NCBI RefSeq assembly: GCF_001653235.2
Contig: NC_035796.1
Span: forward strand, 1,612,001 to 1,676,000
Reading direction: 5' to 3'
DNA from: Pochonia chlamydosporia 170
Taxonomy: Eukaryota; Ascomycota; Sordariomycetes; Hypocreales; Clavicipitaceae
DNA: 64,000 nucleotides
In this document: positions 8,942-21,005 of the stretch, in pieces
Position numbering within the stretch: the stretch's first letter is position 1
How the letters are laid out: every line of letters begins with the position of its first letter
Program-made: the position numbers and the translations under genes
Notes under the pieces: model-generated
Databases searched by the model: none
Told to the model about the DNA's origin: nothing
What the model saw: only the letters and a program-made list of their open reading frames with translations

Positions 8942-11794
8942 GACGACGGATATTGGCGACGTTGCTGGATGCGGTCCCGAGACACGGAAGCAAGCAAGCA
9001 GGATTCAAAATAGCACCGGGTGAGATGGTGAATAGGGGCCGTGGTAAAACAGGCGAACCAAGCCAGAGAGGTGAGACGGGTTCCTAAGGGAGTATTTCTG
9101 TGGTGTGACTTGGCAGGTCCAGGCTCGCGGTGAGATATGAGAGGAACAAAACTTGAGCAGCCAGTGAGGGGCGATGATTCCAACAAATGATACGGGCAAG
9201 TCTCAGGGCTGCCGTGCGCCGAGGTGGGACGAGGTTACGAAGCCAGATAGGATACGAAAAGCAAAGAGGCAAAAGCCATAGCGACGCGGCGCAGCACAAC
9301 AGTTGCGACGATGGCCTCAGACGGGCGATGGGCGACAAGGTTTTGGGGGTTTGGACAACTCAATGCAGATGGAGTCGCTGAGGATGATGCCAGCACACGT
9401 AAAGTCTTGGTACTTCAAATGGGACTGGAGGGGAGGATGGTCGTCGATGACTGGCAGATTCCTCACGGTCTCACGCCCACACTCACGCTCATGCTCATGC
9501 TGACCGGTGCAGAGTGGGCAAGTGGGACTGAGACTGGGAGCAAGGAAGGTAAGGAAGAAGGAACGAAACGGCAGCAAAAGGAGGACCACCAAGCCTCTAC
9601 TGCACGTCATTGGGTGAAAAGCCGGGCATGGGGTGGATGGGCGAATGGGGTCCCTGACGCAAGAAACGGCGAATAGACCAACCTGGTAGCCAAAAGACAG
9701 GAAGGTGCAAGAGATGTCATGGTGGGAAGGAACGGCGGCGCGGGCCTCAACTGCCTTGCCCGTAGTGCCCGTCCATTGCCCGTCCCCTTGGCCCTTTGTC
9801 CATCCTCCTCCATCCTTCATCCTCTAACCTCTGCTCTGCTCTGCTCACCTTCCCCTCTCCCCGCCCACGCCGAGCCTGAAAATCCAGATCCCTATTCTGG
9901 CAGTTTCCACTCAACCTGGCTTCGTCCAAGGGCAAGGTTTGAATGTTGGCGCCACCAAAGCCGCCGGCGGGACGGCGCGGAACACGACGCGATTTTCAAA
10001 GAAAAATGAAATTGGGCTTCTCAATTGTGACCCGCGGAGGGTCCTGGGAGGAAGACGTGCATATTGTGACCCGACAGCGACCACTGAATCTATCAAATGA
10101 GCTTCGTCCGCCTTTGTCAGGCATCACAGGGGCGCTTTCTTTTTTCCTTTTTCCCTTTTCTCTCATCTTCTTTCTCTCTCTCTTTCTTTCCTTCTCTAAT
10201 TCGAAACGCGCTGGATTGTTTGCTGAAACAATTTACTCAACTTCGCTACTAGAAAATATCTCAGAAGTGGGATGGTGGAGGGGGTCTTGACAGGCATCAC
10301 CAACTGATGACTGATGCCAGGACACTCCGATCAACCACCACTACGAATGCTCAGACCAGACTCTATATTGATCCACGACAAATGGCGGCGTCAGTAGTTT
10401 TGTTGGTCTCAATAGGTCAGTATCCTATGCTTCCATCCTTCTCGGCCTGCGTTCGGAATACATTCTCAACGGTTTTTAACCGATGAGCCAACCAACCCTT
10501 CGCCTGTGACAATAATCTGGTCGAGAACGTGCAGACAAGTGGACCGCCTTTATCATTCCCATCGCTCAGCAATACTCTATATCCGATACACCAACTAGCA
10601 ACCGCATTGCCAGCCCGCAGCTGCAGACAGTTCTCATGGTGTGTTACCACCCTGGCCGAGTTGCAGCACACTGTTTCCCATCAATCAATGCCTTTTTTCC
10701 TCACCAGCACCAGAGCGCGACGCAGGCCTTCCTCCATTCGTCTGCTTGGATTTCCGGTTTAGCCTGTGCAGTTGACATCCCAACCCCCTCCTTTCTGTAC
10801 CTCCTCCACCACAATCCTTCCCTCCCTTTGGGATGCAGACCAGTCACGCTGGCAGAATGGCACGGGGCTACTCCTACCCTCCATCATCAGCACACGTTTT
10901 CAATGCAAACCAAATACAAAGCATGCTTGTTTCAGACCCCCAGAACACATCGGTGCAGTTTGCCCGCATGCTATCGTTGGGTGGACACTGGGTTCAAGAG
11001 CTATAATGTGCCTTGGATCCCGTGACATATGTTCGCAAGAGAGCCAAGCCTTTGCTTTGCCCTGTGTAAAACTGGTTTCCTAACGCAGTGTCGATGCTAA
11101 AGGTTCTCATGTGCCCTAGTTTCTCCTCACAATCTGCCAACCAGTGTTGCCTGTGTATTGACCAGTGAAGATAAACCGCACCACCTCCTTGACCAAAGCA
11201 CGATGTGTACGCAAACTGTTGAGAAATTCTAGACGTAATCGATCACAGTATGTGCACATACTCTCTTGGGTTACTCGAGTTATCAAACTACATGTGTGTC
11301 CGTCAACACTGAAAAACACATACCGTACCTAGGTAGACAATGAAATACGATTGAGGCATCCGTCAGGTTGCATGCTAGGGTAACCCGCTCCATGTCCCAC
11401 TTCATGTTCGAATTATTCGGCCTCGCTAAGATTGTACATGACATGCAAACGGCGAATATTTGCACTTGTTCGCTGCTTCTCGACTGCCAAAGAACCGTTA
11501 GACAACCCTGTCGTGTAATTACGAGTTGATCAGAACCATGATCGAGTCTGCCTTACTTTTTGACATTTGAGTGTTGACCATAGTGAATTGATGAGTAGTC
11601 ACATGGTGTTCACTTTCTTCTCACTTTTCTCTCAGTTTCCGCGCCATTTGTTTACAATTTTCCTTTGGTATACGAAAAAAACGGGAGCCCTTTCTCGTCA
11701 ACAGCACTATCCAACTTATCGGCCGCCATCTATAAAAGTTTTCGGTGCCTATGTGCCCTGTCTTATCCCCAGAGACATCACAGCAATCGTCCCG
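8942..11794. other. Gene-poor region
   Basis: About 2.9 kb without a gene I can support. The proximal part is probably promoter and leader of the minus-strand gene ending at 5504. A pyrimidine tract of T and C runs at about 10138-10200. Open frames here, such as 9317-9820 on the minus strand, are overlapping, low in conserved character and lack convincing splice partners. Confidence 0.45.
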
Positions 11795-14294
11795 ATGACG
11801 CCAAAGAGCAGGATCGCGGAAAGTGATTCGAGCTATCGTACGAAATTACCAAGATGCACTTGCAACGATTGCCAAATCGACTTCGAATACGAAAGCGAGG
11901 ATGTTGAGGCAACCTCAGAGCTCTACGTCACTCTCAATGATACCGAAGTTGGCGTTACTCCTGTCTGGGTTCATCGAGAAGGCTGCTGCTGCCAAAGAAT
12001 CATTGAAAGATACACTGCAGAAACATGGTAATTTAATCATGTCCCGGTGGGAAAATATGAGCCAAACAAAGCGCCAAGCGATTCTTGGCAAAATACAACC
12101 ACCCATTGGACCACTACTGGGCTTAGATATATGTTGTCTCTGCAGCCCAGTGTTTTTCTCCTTGGGAAATATGCACAACACGACGCGGAATCAGATTCTA
12201 CTCCCGTGGATGACCATTGATCGACTTGCAGCCAACGAATCATTGCTATTTGCTCTGTTGCATTTCCGAACCGAATATGCTCTATATGAGTGGGCAGCTT
12301 TTGACCACAGCCAGTTACGGCAGCCATGGAAGCTGAGATACCTCAAACCCGAATGCTCCGATAAATATGCTTCAATGCATGGATCAAACTACGGTTCTAT
12401 TGTGAAATACGACCGTGATGCTGCCGTCCGTGGCGCCATTCTCCAATATCCTTATGCATCCTTGGTATTAGAAACACAAGCACTTTTAATGTGTTGGCTT
12501 CGCGACATCGTCAGCGGTATTCTGCATGGCGTCAGCACTTTAATTGTTCATGGCTGCCGTAGGTGGAGATCCGAAGTAGCCAAAGGATTCAAGCACCGTG
12601 GGAAAGCCGAGTTTTGGTTTAATTATGCCAACCAACCATTTTCCAACCCAGTTGGAGAAGGTCTGGATTACATTGCGTCCGTTTTGAGAGCCCGCCAAGA
12701 AGAGATGGAAGATTACTTATCCCATCTTCAAGCCTCCCCCGCGTATTTAAGGCAATACATCAAAAGTATAAACGACAAAGCCACCTTCCTATGGGATGTA
12801 CGGCAAGACGCACACGTGGTCAAACATCTGTTGAGAGAAACGGACAGCTACTGCAGCTTCACAATGCTTCAGGAGAAATTTACCATCCTGAAGCACATCC
12901 TTAGTCACCCTCCCTGTGCAGATGAGCCGCGGCTGCTTGAAGTTCAGGAGCACGGTTTTGTGAGGTTGGAAAATGCTCTCTGGGAAAAGATATCTGCCTA
13001 GTGTGCAGAATTGTACTGGGACTTTCTTCATTCCCCTGGGTTCAAGGACTTATTCAACCATGACCCGGCCAAAGAAAAGTTTGGTGGAGCCTTATACCCA
13101 CGGGTGCGTGGAATCAAATACAACATAGCAGATATATACTGGAGAGACCCGTTGGCTTATTATCTTTTACATCTTGGACTATTCGGAGTTAAAGGGTTAC
13201 GGCAGTTTGGTTTGGCGGACCTTCTTGCAAACTTAGAACGCCATCTCAAAAGCAATCCTGCAGAATCGAAAAGAATTTATCCTGCCGCAAGGAGAGATAT
13301 CAGCAACATAGCGGCTGTGAGCGAAGTCACCCATCACTTGAGGCGGTTTAAAAGCAGCTGGTCACGACGGTTTGTAAAGAACTTCGCCGAAGGCCAAATA
13401 GTTCCGGGGTTTGAATTTCCTCCATTGAGATTCTTTCCACTAGCTTACTTTGAGCTGCCGATGAAGTTTATTCTAGATGGCCAATACATGCTATTAGCCC
13501 TCTTCTACAACAAACCAGCTCCAAACGGCCCCAAAGGTTTGGCTCGACTCAATGAGTCCAGGAGTCAACGAAAAGCAATTGAGAAGTTCTGGGAGATGAT
13601 GCGGAAAATATTGAAGGAAGGTTGCCACGATTACTCTCACAGTAATGAGAACACCCGCAAATGGCTGGCTGCATTGTCATTGCATCTCACGCCTGAGTAC
13701 GCTGAGGCCGTGAGACAGGAGGAGTCGTCGTTTACCCTACTTACCGAGACAGAGCCCTCAAGAAGCCGCTTTGCTTATTCTGAAGTCTGTAGCCCCAACA
13801 AATCCAAGTGCATCGTTGAAGTTGTAACGACCTCCAACAAGATCAAAACTAGAGGCACCGCATCAGAAGAGCTGGAGTCTGCTACCGAAAACGGCGATAC
13901 TACAGAGATCCTGGCCGTAAAACGACGCCCAGTTGCGAAACATGACCTGGAGATTTTCTGCCTCATCTTCCCCGAATCAGCCGAAGAAAGGTGCAGAACC
14001 GTCTCGTGGGACGAATTCGTGCAGGCCATGAAGCATGCGGGCTGTGTGGCCATCAACTGCGGCGGCTCGGCCGTACGCTTCGAACTGCAGGACACATCAG
14101 ATGAAGCAACATCGGAGAGCAAGTCCATCATCTTCCATCGCCCGCATCCAGTCCCGAAGATTGATCCCATTATGCTGCGATCCGAAATTGGGAGACGACT
14201 TACACGACGCTTTGGGTGGACTAGGGAGCACTTCGTTCTCGCTGGGGTTGACGAGACAGCGGAGAAGCCAGTGCCTACTGCTGACGATAAATGA
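11795..14294 (+). pseudogene. Decayed member of a large uncharacterised fungal family with a HicA-like C-terminal domain
   Basis: The frame that ends at TGA 14292-14294 is open from 11799 except for one TAG at 12999-13001. Family features seen: LLSGFIEKAAAAKES, QILLPWMTIDRL, LLFALLHFRTEYALYEWAAFD, the C-terminal LEIFCLIFPES, and SIIFHRPHPVPKIDP before a FGW motif. I recall the same architecture from other sordariomycetes, where no function is known. Lesions: the likely start ATG at 11795 is in a different frame; a stretch near 11930-11970 carries family-like LNDTEVGVTPV in the +2 frame, although the main frame resumes after it; and there is the TAG. A 42-nt GT-AG intron at 12960-13001 would remove the stop in phase, but it would also delete well-conserved-looking coding sequence, so I favour a nonsense mutation. 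A CAG-to-TAG change fits the RIP mutation process. Confidence 0.7.
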
Positions 14295-15649
14295 AACAGA
14301 ACTTGCGGTCGGCCTAAGCCGTCATGGAACTAGTATCTATTGTATGAATTTTGTGCGAGTACGATGTCGGAGCGGCGAATACTCAAATTGCAAATGAAGA
14401 TCTGAAGGTGATATTCTGGAAGAATAGAGACTTGAGCAGGATGTCTCGATACGGTAACTAAACAACAAGGAAGTACAGAAAGGACATACATGGCGCAAAG
14501 TGTTGTATTTGGCGAGGATCGGAATAGGGAACTACTTTGAGTGTTCAGTTTACAGTAATAGAGTGTCTACAGTTAATGGAACAACCTAAGTAAGCTTGAC
14601 AGTGTATTTAAAGTGTGCATAAAGGACGAACCCTTTCATGGTGCTGTCATGCCTCCAATGCTGTGTCACACCTATAGTTAGTGGCAAAATATTCTTCTCC
14701 AAGGCGAAGCAAACGCTGACCTCAACAGCTCGTTCTCTCATACGTGGCAAGGTTGATCAATTGAACACATCTAGAATCCAGCATTAGCAAGGATGGCGCC
14801 CAGATAAAGAATTATGCTGGTCAAACGAGCTTAGCCCAGTAACACGCATTGTATATCGCATAGAGTGCGGCATAAGGCTTAGTGGTTGTCGTGGTTTTAG
14901 TACATAACATAAATAGTGACCCAACTCTATTGTAACAGCAATTCAGCGTGGGAATATTGAACTTATACATACCATACCTTTCTCTAGTGTCACTCCCGAG
15001 AACACTATCATGCCTTTGGAGAAAGACCGCCTCTACGTTGGGTTATGCGCTCGAGGTGTTCCAAACAGGTTTGCTCACTGTGAAGTCCAAATGCCAATGA
15101 AACTTTTCGTTTGATTCTAACAACAATTAGGTATTACTGGGCGCATATTGTTCAATTGGCCCCAAGAAGGAGTCATCCGCCATCAATTTCACGCGAGAAG
15201 CTCTCTCGCCCTGGCAGGTAACCCTCCATGTCCTTTTCATACAGCTGTTCTGACAGCAATGCACTCGGAAACGCCATCACAGACTGGGAAACTGGGAGGG
15301 ATGCGGCTGTATGTCTGTTGATGAGAATTGCAGTGTTGGTCGATTTGATGTGTATTACCAACCGGAAATATAATATGGCGGACTTCGAATGAGTTGTTCA
15401 AGCAAACACGTTGGTCCTAATGCTATAACCTGTTTCCGTTACATTCAACTCTGACAAGACACTCAAATCGATACCCTTAACGGGCCTGATCGCTGTCGAA
15501 TCATCATGGCACTGGGCTAATGATGCCGCAATGCCCGCCAAGGGCAGCACCGGGGTCTCTGACAGCAAAACATCTAGCTGTTTCCCGCGTGCGACCAAAG
15601 CCATGCCACTTGACGATGGCCGTATCAACGCTGAACCGCTGAAACGGCT
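14295..15649. other. Intergenic region without recognisable genes
   Basis: About 1.35 kb with nothing I can assign. Only short open frames are present. Confidence 0.5.
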
Positions 15650-16425
15650 ATGAACGGTCTGTTTCATCAAGATCAGGTATCAGAACATTGCGCGGAAGGT
15701 TTGGAAACCTCGCCCAGGCCATCTGTCTGTTTCCAACCTATGCATCAAAGTCAAACCGTTCCAACACTTGGGTGAAGCTCATACAATGCGATTCGTGGCC
15801 GAAAAGACATCCATCCCAGTACCCAAAGTATACTGCGCTTTCACCGACAAAGGCGCAACGTACATCGTCATGAGCATGATCCATGGCCACATAGCCTCCC
15901 ACGGCTGGGATGCCCTCCCCGAGGAATCGAAAGCTCGTATACTCCAGCAGCCACGGCAAATGATACAAGAACTTCGCTTCATCAAACCTCCCAAGACAAT
16001 AGGTATTGCCAATTCAGCCGGCGGCCCGTTTATGATTGTCGTTTACTTCCAAGCTATTCTGGGGTCTCTATACATCAATTCACGAATTCCACGAGGCATT
16101 GATAAATGACATAAGCGTTGAGACAGACTACGAGACTATGCCGCCAAACTTGTCAGAAATATTTCGCTTTTATCGACAATCATTCGGCATGCCTACCTTT
16201 ACGCACGGAGACCTTAGCAAGTCTAATGTATTGGTCGAGGGAAGCCAAGTGGTCGGCATTATTGACTGGGAAACAGCAGGGTGGCTCCCCTACTATTGGA
16301 AGTATACTTGTGCCAGGAGCGTTGCGGTGAATGGTTTCACTGAGAGTGCAGTAGATACATTCTTGGAGCCGAAGCGTCATGAGCTCCGGATGGAACATAT
16401 TCGGAGACAGTATTGTGATTTCTGA
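15650..16425 (+). pseudogene. Broken APH-like phosphotransferase (aminoglycoside phosphotransferase fold)
   Basis: Pieces of one kinase-like protein lie in three frames. The first, about 15735-16025, reads NLCIKVKPFQHLGEAHTMRF and then FVAEKTSIPVPKVYCAF, which covers the nucleotide-binding lobe. A short piece YDCRL at about 16030 lies in a second frame. The third runs from about 16057 to TGA 16423-16425 and contains the catalytic loop THGDLSKSNVL at about 16198-16230 and the metal-binding IIDWETAGW near 16257. Related fungal proteins are single-exon APH-family kinases of unknown substrate. At least two single-base indels around 16030-16060 break this copy. No GT-AG intron placement that repairs it was found. 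Confidence 0.75.
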
Positions 16426-19400
16426 GTGAAACTTGGGCTGTTAAGCAACGACCATGAATGGGCATGACTGGCACTATGGCAGACCCCAATGTCTCCTGGT
16501 AAGACAATACGCTCGATAAGACGACCTTGTTCAGAGGATTCCGCATTCAAGGTGAATCACAAAAGCGACGACAACTTGGCACCGCTCTGAAAGAGTGCCG
16601 CCTTTACGTGCAATTAAACGGAGTACCATGGGCGAGTATTAGGCGCCAGGAAGCAGGTATTACAACAGTGGCATTATTAGATCAGCAACAAAGGAAATAC
16701 TGCGCCATAGCAAGACATCTTAATGTCTGGTATACTTGGATATGGGTAAACACTTGCTGTTACAGGTGTACAGAACTTCTGTCTCATCACATCAACCCAT
16801 GATCTACGGAGTACGGAGTAATAGACATCTCTGCTCCCGCCGTCACACGCCAGCATAACACAAGAGTGTAAGCATATGCCGCAGATACCATGTACGCAGA
16901 TACCATGTACGCAGATACCATGTACGCAGATACCATGTACGCAAGCCCCTCTTCAATAAATCATGCAAATTTCCAGTTACCCAGACAATGTTGATCAACA
17001 TCGGGACCTGCCCGTCGTCGCACCGACATACATTACACAATAGAAAGGATGACAAGCGAAGAATGCCTTATGCCACGGTTGTCAATTCCTTGGAAATGCA
17101 GTAGTCCCCGCACGAGGATTGGTTGACGATCCGGGCGTTCGTTGCTCTTATCCTAACTACATTGCGCTAAGAGTAGCAAACAATCAACGAAAAGGCATGG
17201 AGTACACCATAAATTGCCCAGTAGATTGGACAGCACATTATGGAGTGGTGTTGGTCGAGCTCGCCAAGAGGGTAGGAACCAACAAAGGGCATCATACGAG
17301 ACCAGGTCTAAGTTTTTACGAACGGTCATGTCTTGGAATTTGTGACAAAAGTGGTAACACGGAGCATCGTCATTGGTAGGCATGTCGTGTATTATTGTGA
17401 GACAAACTGGTCGGGATGGTGCAGCTGCGGTGTGATTGAGAGCTCATGGGTTTGTCCCGAAAGGCGACTTTTCGTCTGAAGTAACTTGGGGGCATTGGAG
17501 AGGAGCAAGGAAGAATATCGGATGACAATGATATTGGTACGTAGTAGGTTGTCTGTGATGTAGTTCTGCAAAATGCGGTGCCTTGGGCAGGTTAATGACG
17601 ATAGCCAAGGATTGTCCTGGAGGATGATGTCGTTGCTGTGACAAGAGCCACGCACAACTACCGACCCTTTATGCCATCATGGATTTTGAAACAATGTAAC
17701 CATATGAGATGGGGCGGAAATAGCTTTTTGGCTCCCGGGGGGCTGCACGCATCGTCAGTTGTGCCTCAAGGCGCAGCAGCCAGTATATTGGTTACAACGC
17801 GTCAAGAACATGATGCCTTCTTCATTTGTTCGAAGCAGATGAAGCACAACAGCCTCATGTTCCTTAGATTTTGACAAAATGCCAACGTAGCATCAGGTCG
17901 GAAGGCATCAAGCCCTGCGGACTGGACCAACGTTGGGTAGCATTTGCTATAAATACTTTGCGGCTATGGAATACGGATCTTGGAGCGTGATTTGGAATGA
18001 GTTTGGATGTCAAGGCTAGCTAACGTGTCAGCCCGCCGGGACATGTCAAAGAGAGGAACGGCCGCCATATTACGCTTAAAAGAAACAACCTAGAAGAGAA
18101 AAAGGATTTGTGGAGTCTGTGGAAACCAGATGAGAGGAAAGTAGTGAAACAGCCTCCGGCTATTGGAGATCTGGCAAAACAGCACGGGTGATTGTGGGCG
18201 CATGGGGCATAATCCGCAGAAAACGTGCAGATGACAGGGGGTACAAGCTCTCGTATAAATGTGATGGACTCGAGGGATTGAGAAACTGTGCGACGCACAG
18301 ATAGCAAGTAGGACATCCGACGACGTACTTCATGGCGGATAGACGGCCGCTCGAATTTGATGATTTCCGGTCAGCAAGGCGAATAGGAGTCGTGATCAAC
18401 GAGAGAGTGGGAGATCAACGCCAGCTCGGCCTTACTGAACAGAGTGCAGGGTCATCAGAAACAGACTAAATAGGATCCATGAACAGAATAAGAATGAAGG
18501 AGTCAATTACAAAAAATAAAACACACTAAACGCCCTGTGGTAGCATTTGTTCGTAATTTGGCACATCTCACATCTTGTCAGGAGGACAAAGTGACCCTAT
18601 GACGACATGAGCGCATGGCCATGTACTCCGAAGTTGCCTGGTACAAAGTTGGGGGAGTGATGATGGTCAACTGGGCCAGGAAGGAGCATGGGAGGAGCAC
18701 TGGGCAGGAGCACTTGAGCAGGGGCCAACAGGAAGGCTCCACTATGCTCTGGTTACATCCTTCCTAAACGGGTCTCCCTTCTGTGCACTGCGTGTTCCAC
18801 AGACTCACAGACTGGCAAATAAGCCATTGATCTTGATGTATCAACAAATGTTCGAACAACGCCACCAAGTCCCTGCATTATTCCATTTGATCCTCTTGAT
18901 GGCTCTGTCCACACCATTCCCGGCGACCAATGCCTAGCCAACTAACAAATACACTAACTGCCACATGAACGAAGCCGTTTACGCACTCCCCCTCACATTC
19001 TGCCAGGAACGGCCAGTAACGATGCCAGTTTTGATGGGCCACAACTAGTCAAAGCAAATTCACCGAATACGCACTTCAACTCTCCGAAGGCAGCATCAAA
19101 AATAACAAACCCGAAGTGCCCAACTTCTCGTATACGCACAGGCCTCATTCTGCTGGATGGATGGTTGAGGTAGAGGTCACCCAACAAGCGCACTTCGCCC
19201 ATCAAGCGCCGCTGTGATCCCATCAAAGCAAGGCCATACCAGCTCCTTCAGGATACCAAGGTCTGTTCGTCAGAGGCTTCCCTGATTTACACATCCATCG
19301 ACTCTCAGCCACGACACCTCGGCCGACTGCCGTGCATAGTCACAACTCAACTGGCCGAAATGACCCTGCCATCCGACTTTTGAGACACCATTTTAGTTGG

Positions 19401-19815
19401 TTAGCCTAGACTATTGTTGGGTGTGACCTCAACGGCCCCGGCACTTGCTGTACGGTCTGGTGCATCAACATTGCCCACCCTGCAGTTGTGCTGCTCAGTG
19501 ACCAGTCAAATCCAAACAGGAGGTCCGGTGGCACATCGCCGCAGCTAGCAGCCCCCCGTGTACGACCATGAATATGGTCATGTCCGCGTATGCTATAAGA
19601 ACCGAGCAGCCGCCTCATGAGTGCCGCATCGTGTCTTTCCTACTCTCGTGTGTGATCGATTCAAACAAACCGAAACCTGTGTCCTTCGCTTTGCATCTTG
19701 GCATACTACCACTATCACCTATACAGCAGACTCCTTGAGTCCTCAACAACACCACCGATTTACACACACCCCACATCACCACCTACGTCACTGGCATCTC
19801 GCAACAGCTCCCATC
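16426..19815. other. Gene-poor region with repeats
   Basis: About 3.4 kb without a supported gene. It contains a double TACGGAGTA motif at 16805-16820, a 15-bp tandem repeat at 16881-16943, and GGAGCA-rich sequence near 18690-18730. The last 200 bp before 19816 are the leader of the GPI-protein gene. Confidence 0.45.
16881..16943. repeat. 15-bp tandem repeat, 4 copies
   Basis: The unit GCAGATACCATGTAC is repeated four times without change at 16881-16940, followed by the start of a fifth unit. The lack of divergence suggests recent expansion. Confidence 0.95.
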
Positions 19816-20637
19816 ATGAAGACTGCGTTGGTTTTGCTCACTACTGCCGTCGCAGCTGTCTCTGCCGCTCCTAATGGAGGTATCCCGCCAGGAACGCAGA
19901 TTAGCTGCTCCAAGGCCAATGGGAAATTCTGCTTAGACGCCACTACCATCGTGGACTGTGATGCCAACGCCGTTGGCACTCGCAGCAACTGCAACGACGT
20001 CCTTGCTGCTTACCCCCCTGCTGGACGTACGGCCTTGTGTTGGCAATCAGGACCTCAGGCTTTTGATGCTGTGTGCCAAAAGAGTGTAAGTTGTTCTTTC
20101 TTCCAACTGTTAGATATCATTCTTGCATTAACCACTTGACGGATGTGGTAACAGTGTGTTGTCTACACCCCGAAACAATCCACCCTTGCGGCCGACAAAT
20201 GCACTGCCGGTGTTACGCCAACCCTCTATCCCACTGGTACTCAAACCGGAACCTCCACTGGTACTCGAACCGGAACCTCCACTGGTACCGCCAGCCAGCC
20301 GTCAGGAACGACCCAGACTACCCCATCCAACACGTCGAAAACCGGCGTTGTGACTATTCCTGAGGGCACCGGCACCCGCACGAGCCTGGGAACTGCCACC
20401 GTTCCTACTACCTCCCCCAGTAAGCTGACCTCAACTGGTACTTGGTCGCCTACTGAATCTGACGAATGCCCTGCCCCTACAGCATCTTCTACTGCCACTG
20501 GCAAACCTGGTAATACCACTGCGCCTCCTGGTACTAAGACTACCTCCAAGACTACAACTCCCACTGCTGGTGCGAATGCCAATCATGCCGTCGGTGCTCT
20601 GGCCGCTGCCGGATTCCTCGCTGCTTTCTTGTTTTAA
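19816..20637 (+). CDS. GPI-anchored, Ser/Thr-rich mucin-like cell-surface protein
   Basis: Exons are 19816-20085 and 20155-20637, with intron 20086-20154 (GTAAGT, AACAG); the phase-0 junction gives 250 aa. Order of parts: a signal peptide (MKTALVLLTTAVAAVSAAP); a compact cysteine module of about 80 residues with CSKANGKFC, VDCDANAVG, NCND, ALCW, VCQKSC and DKC; a Thr/Ser/Gly-rich stalk with short repeats of TGT-containing words (TGTSTGT) that should be O-glycosylated; and a hydrophobic C-terminus preceded by a GANANH region fitting a GPI attachment site. The protein should be on the cell wall or membrane exterior. I do not recognise the cysteine module as a named domain. The long leader and TATA-like CTATAAG at about 19590 fit a regulated surface protein. 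Confidence 0.85.
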
Positions 20638-21005
20638 CCTAGGAACTATAATACGGACACATTCGGTCTGCTAGTTGAGCAAAGGTGGTGAAGTAGCCGG
20701 CGGGACGCAGTGACGCGAGACGCGAGACGCAAAAGTTTAATTTACCCTAACCAGAGAAGATATCCACGGGTCGACGTATTACACGACTAATGGTGCGGTT
20801 TTGACAAAGGATGCAGAGGTTACACGAGCACGATATCATTAATGTAGTAGAGAGCAATCATGTTTAGTAACGAGTTGTATGGTAGTATATAAAATAACAA
20901 ACGCCCCTCGATGCTCTAAAAACTCCCGCCAGTCTAAACCTGTACACCGTCATAAATCGTATCCATCAGGGTATCCGCCTCTTAAGCAATGTACCTCAAC
21001 CTGTG
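20638..21005. other. Convergent intergenic region
   Basis: This holds the 3' flanks of the GPI-protein gene (+) and the F-box gene (-). It contains a repeated GACGCGAGACGCGAGACGC word at about 20708-20730. Nothing else was seen. Confidence 0.5.

Noticed and set aside
9317..9820. 167-codon minus-strand frame
   Set aside because: It overlaps several other frames of similar length, has no family character and no splice-supported extension.
13011..14294. Separate gene starting just after the TAG at 12999
   Set aside because: The apparent start is TTG, the frame is the same as the upstream part, and both halves belong to one family protein, so this is one broken gene.
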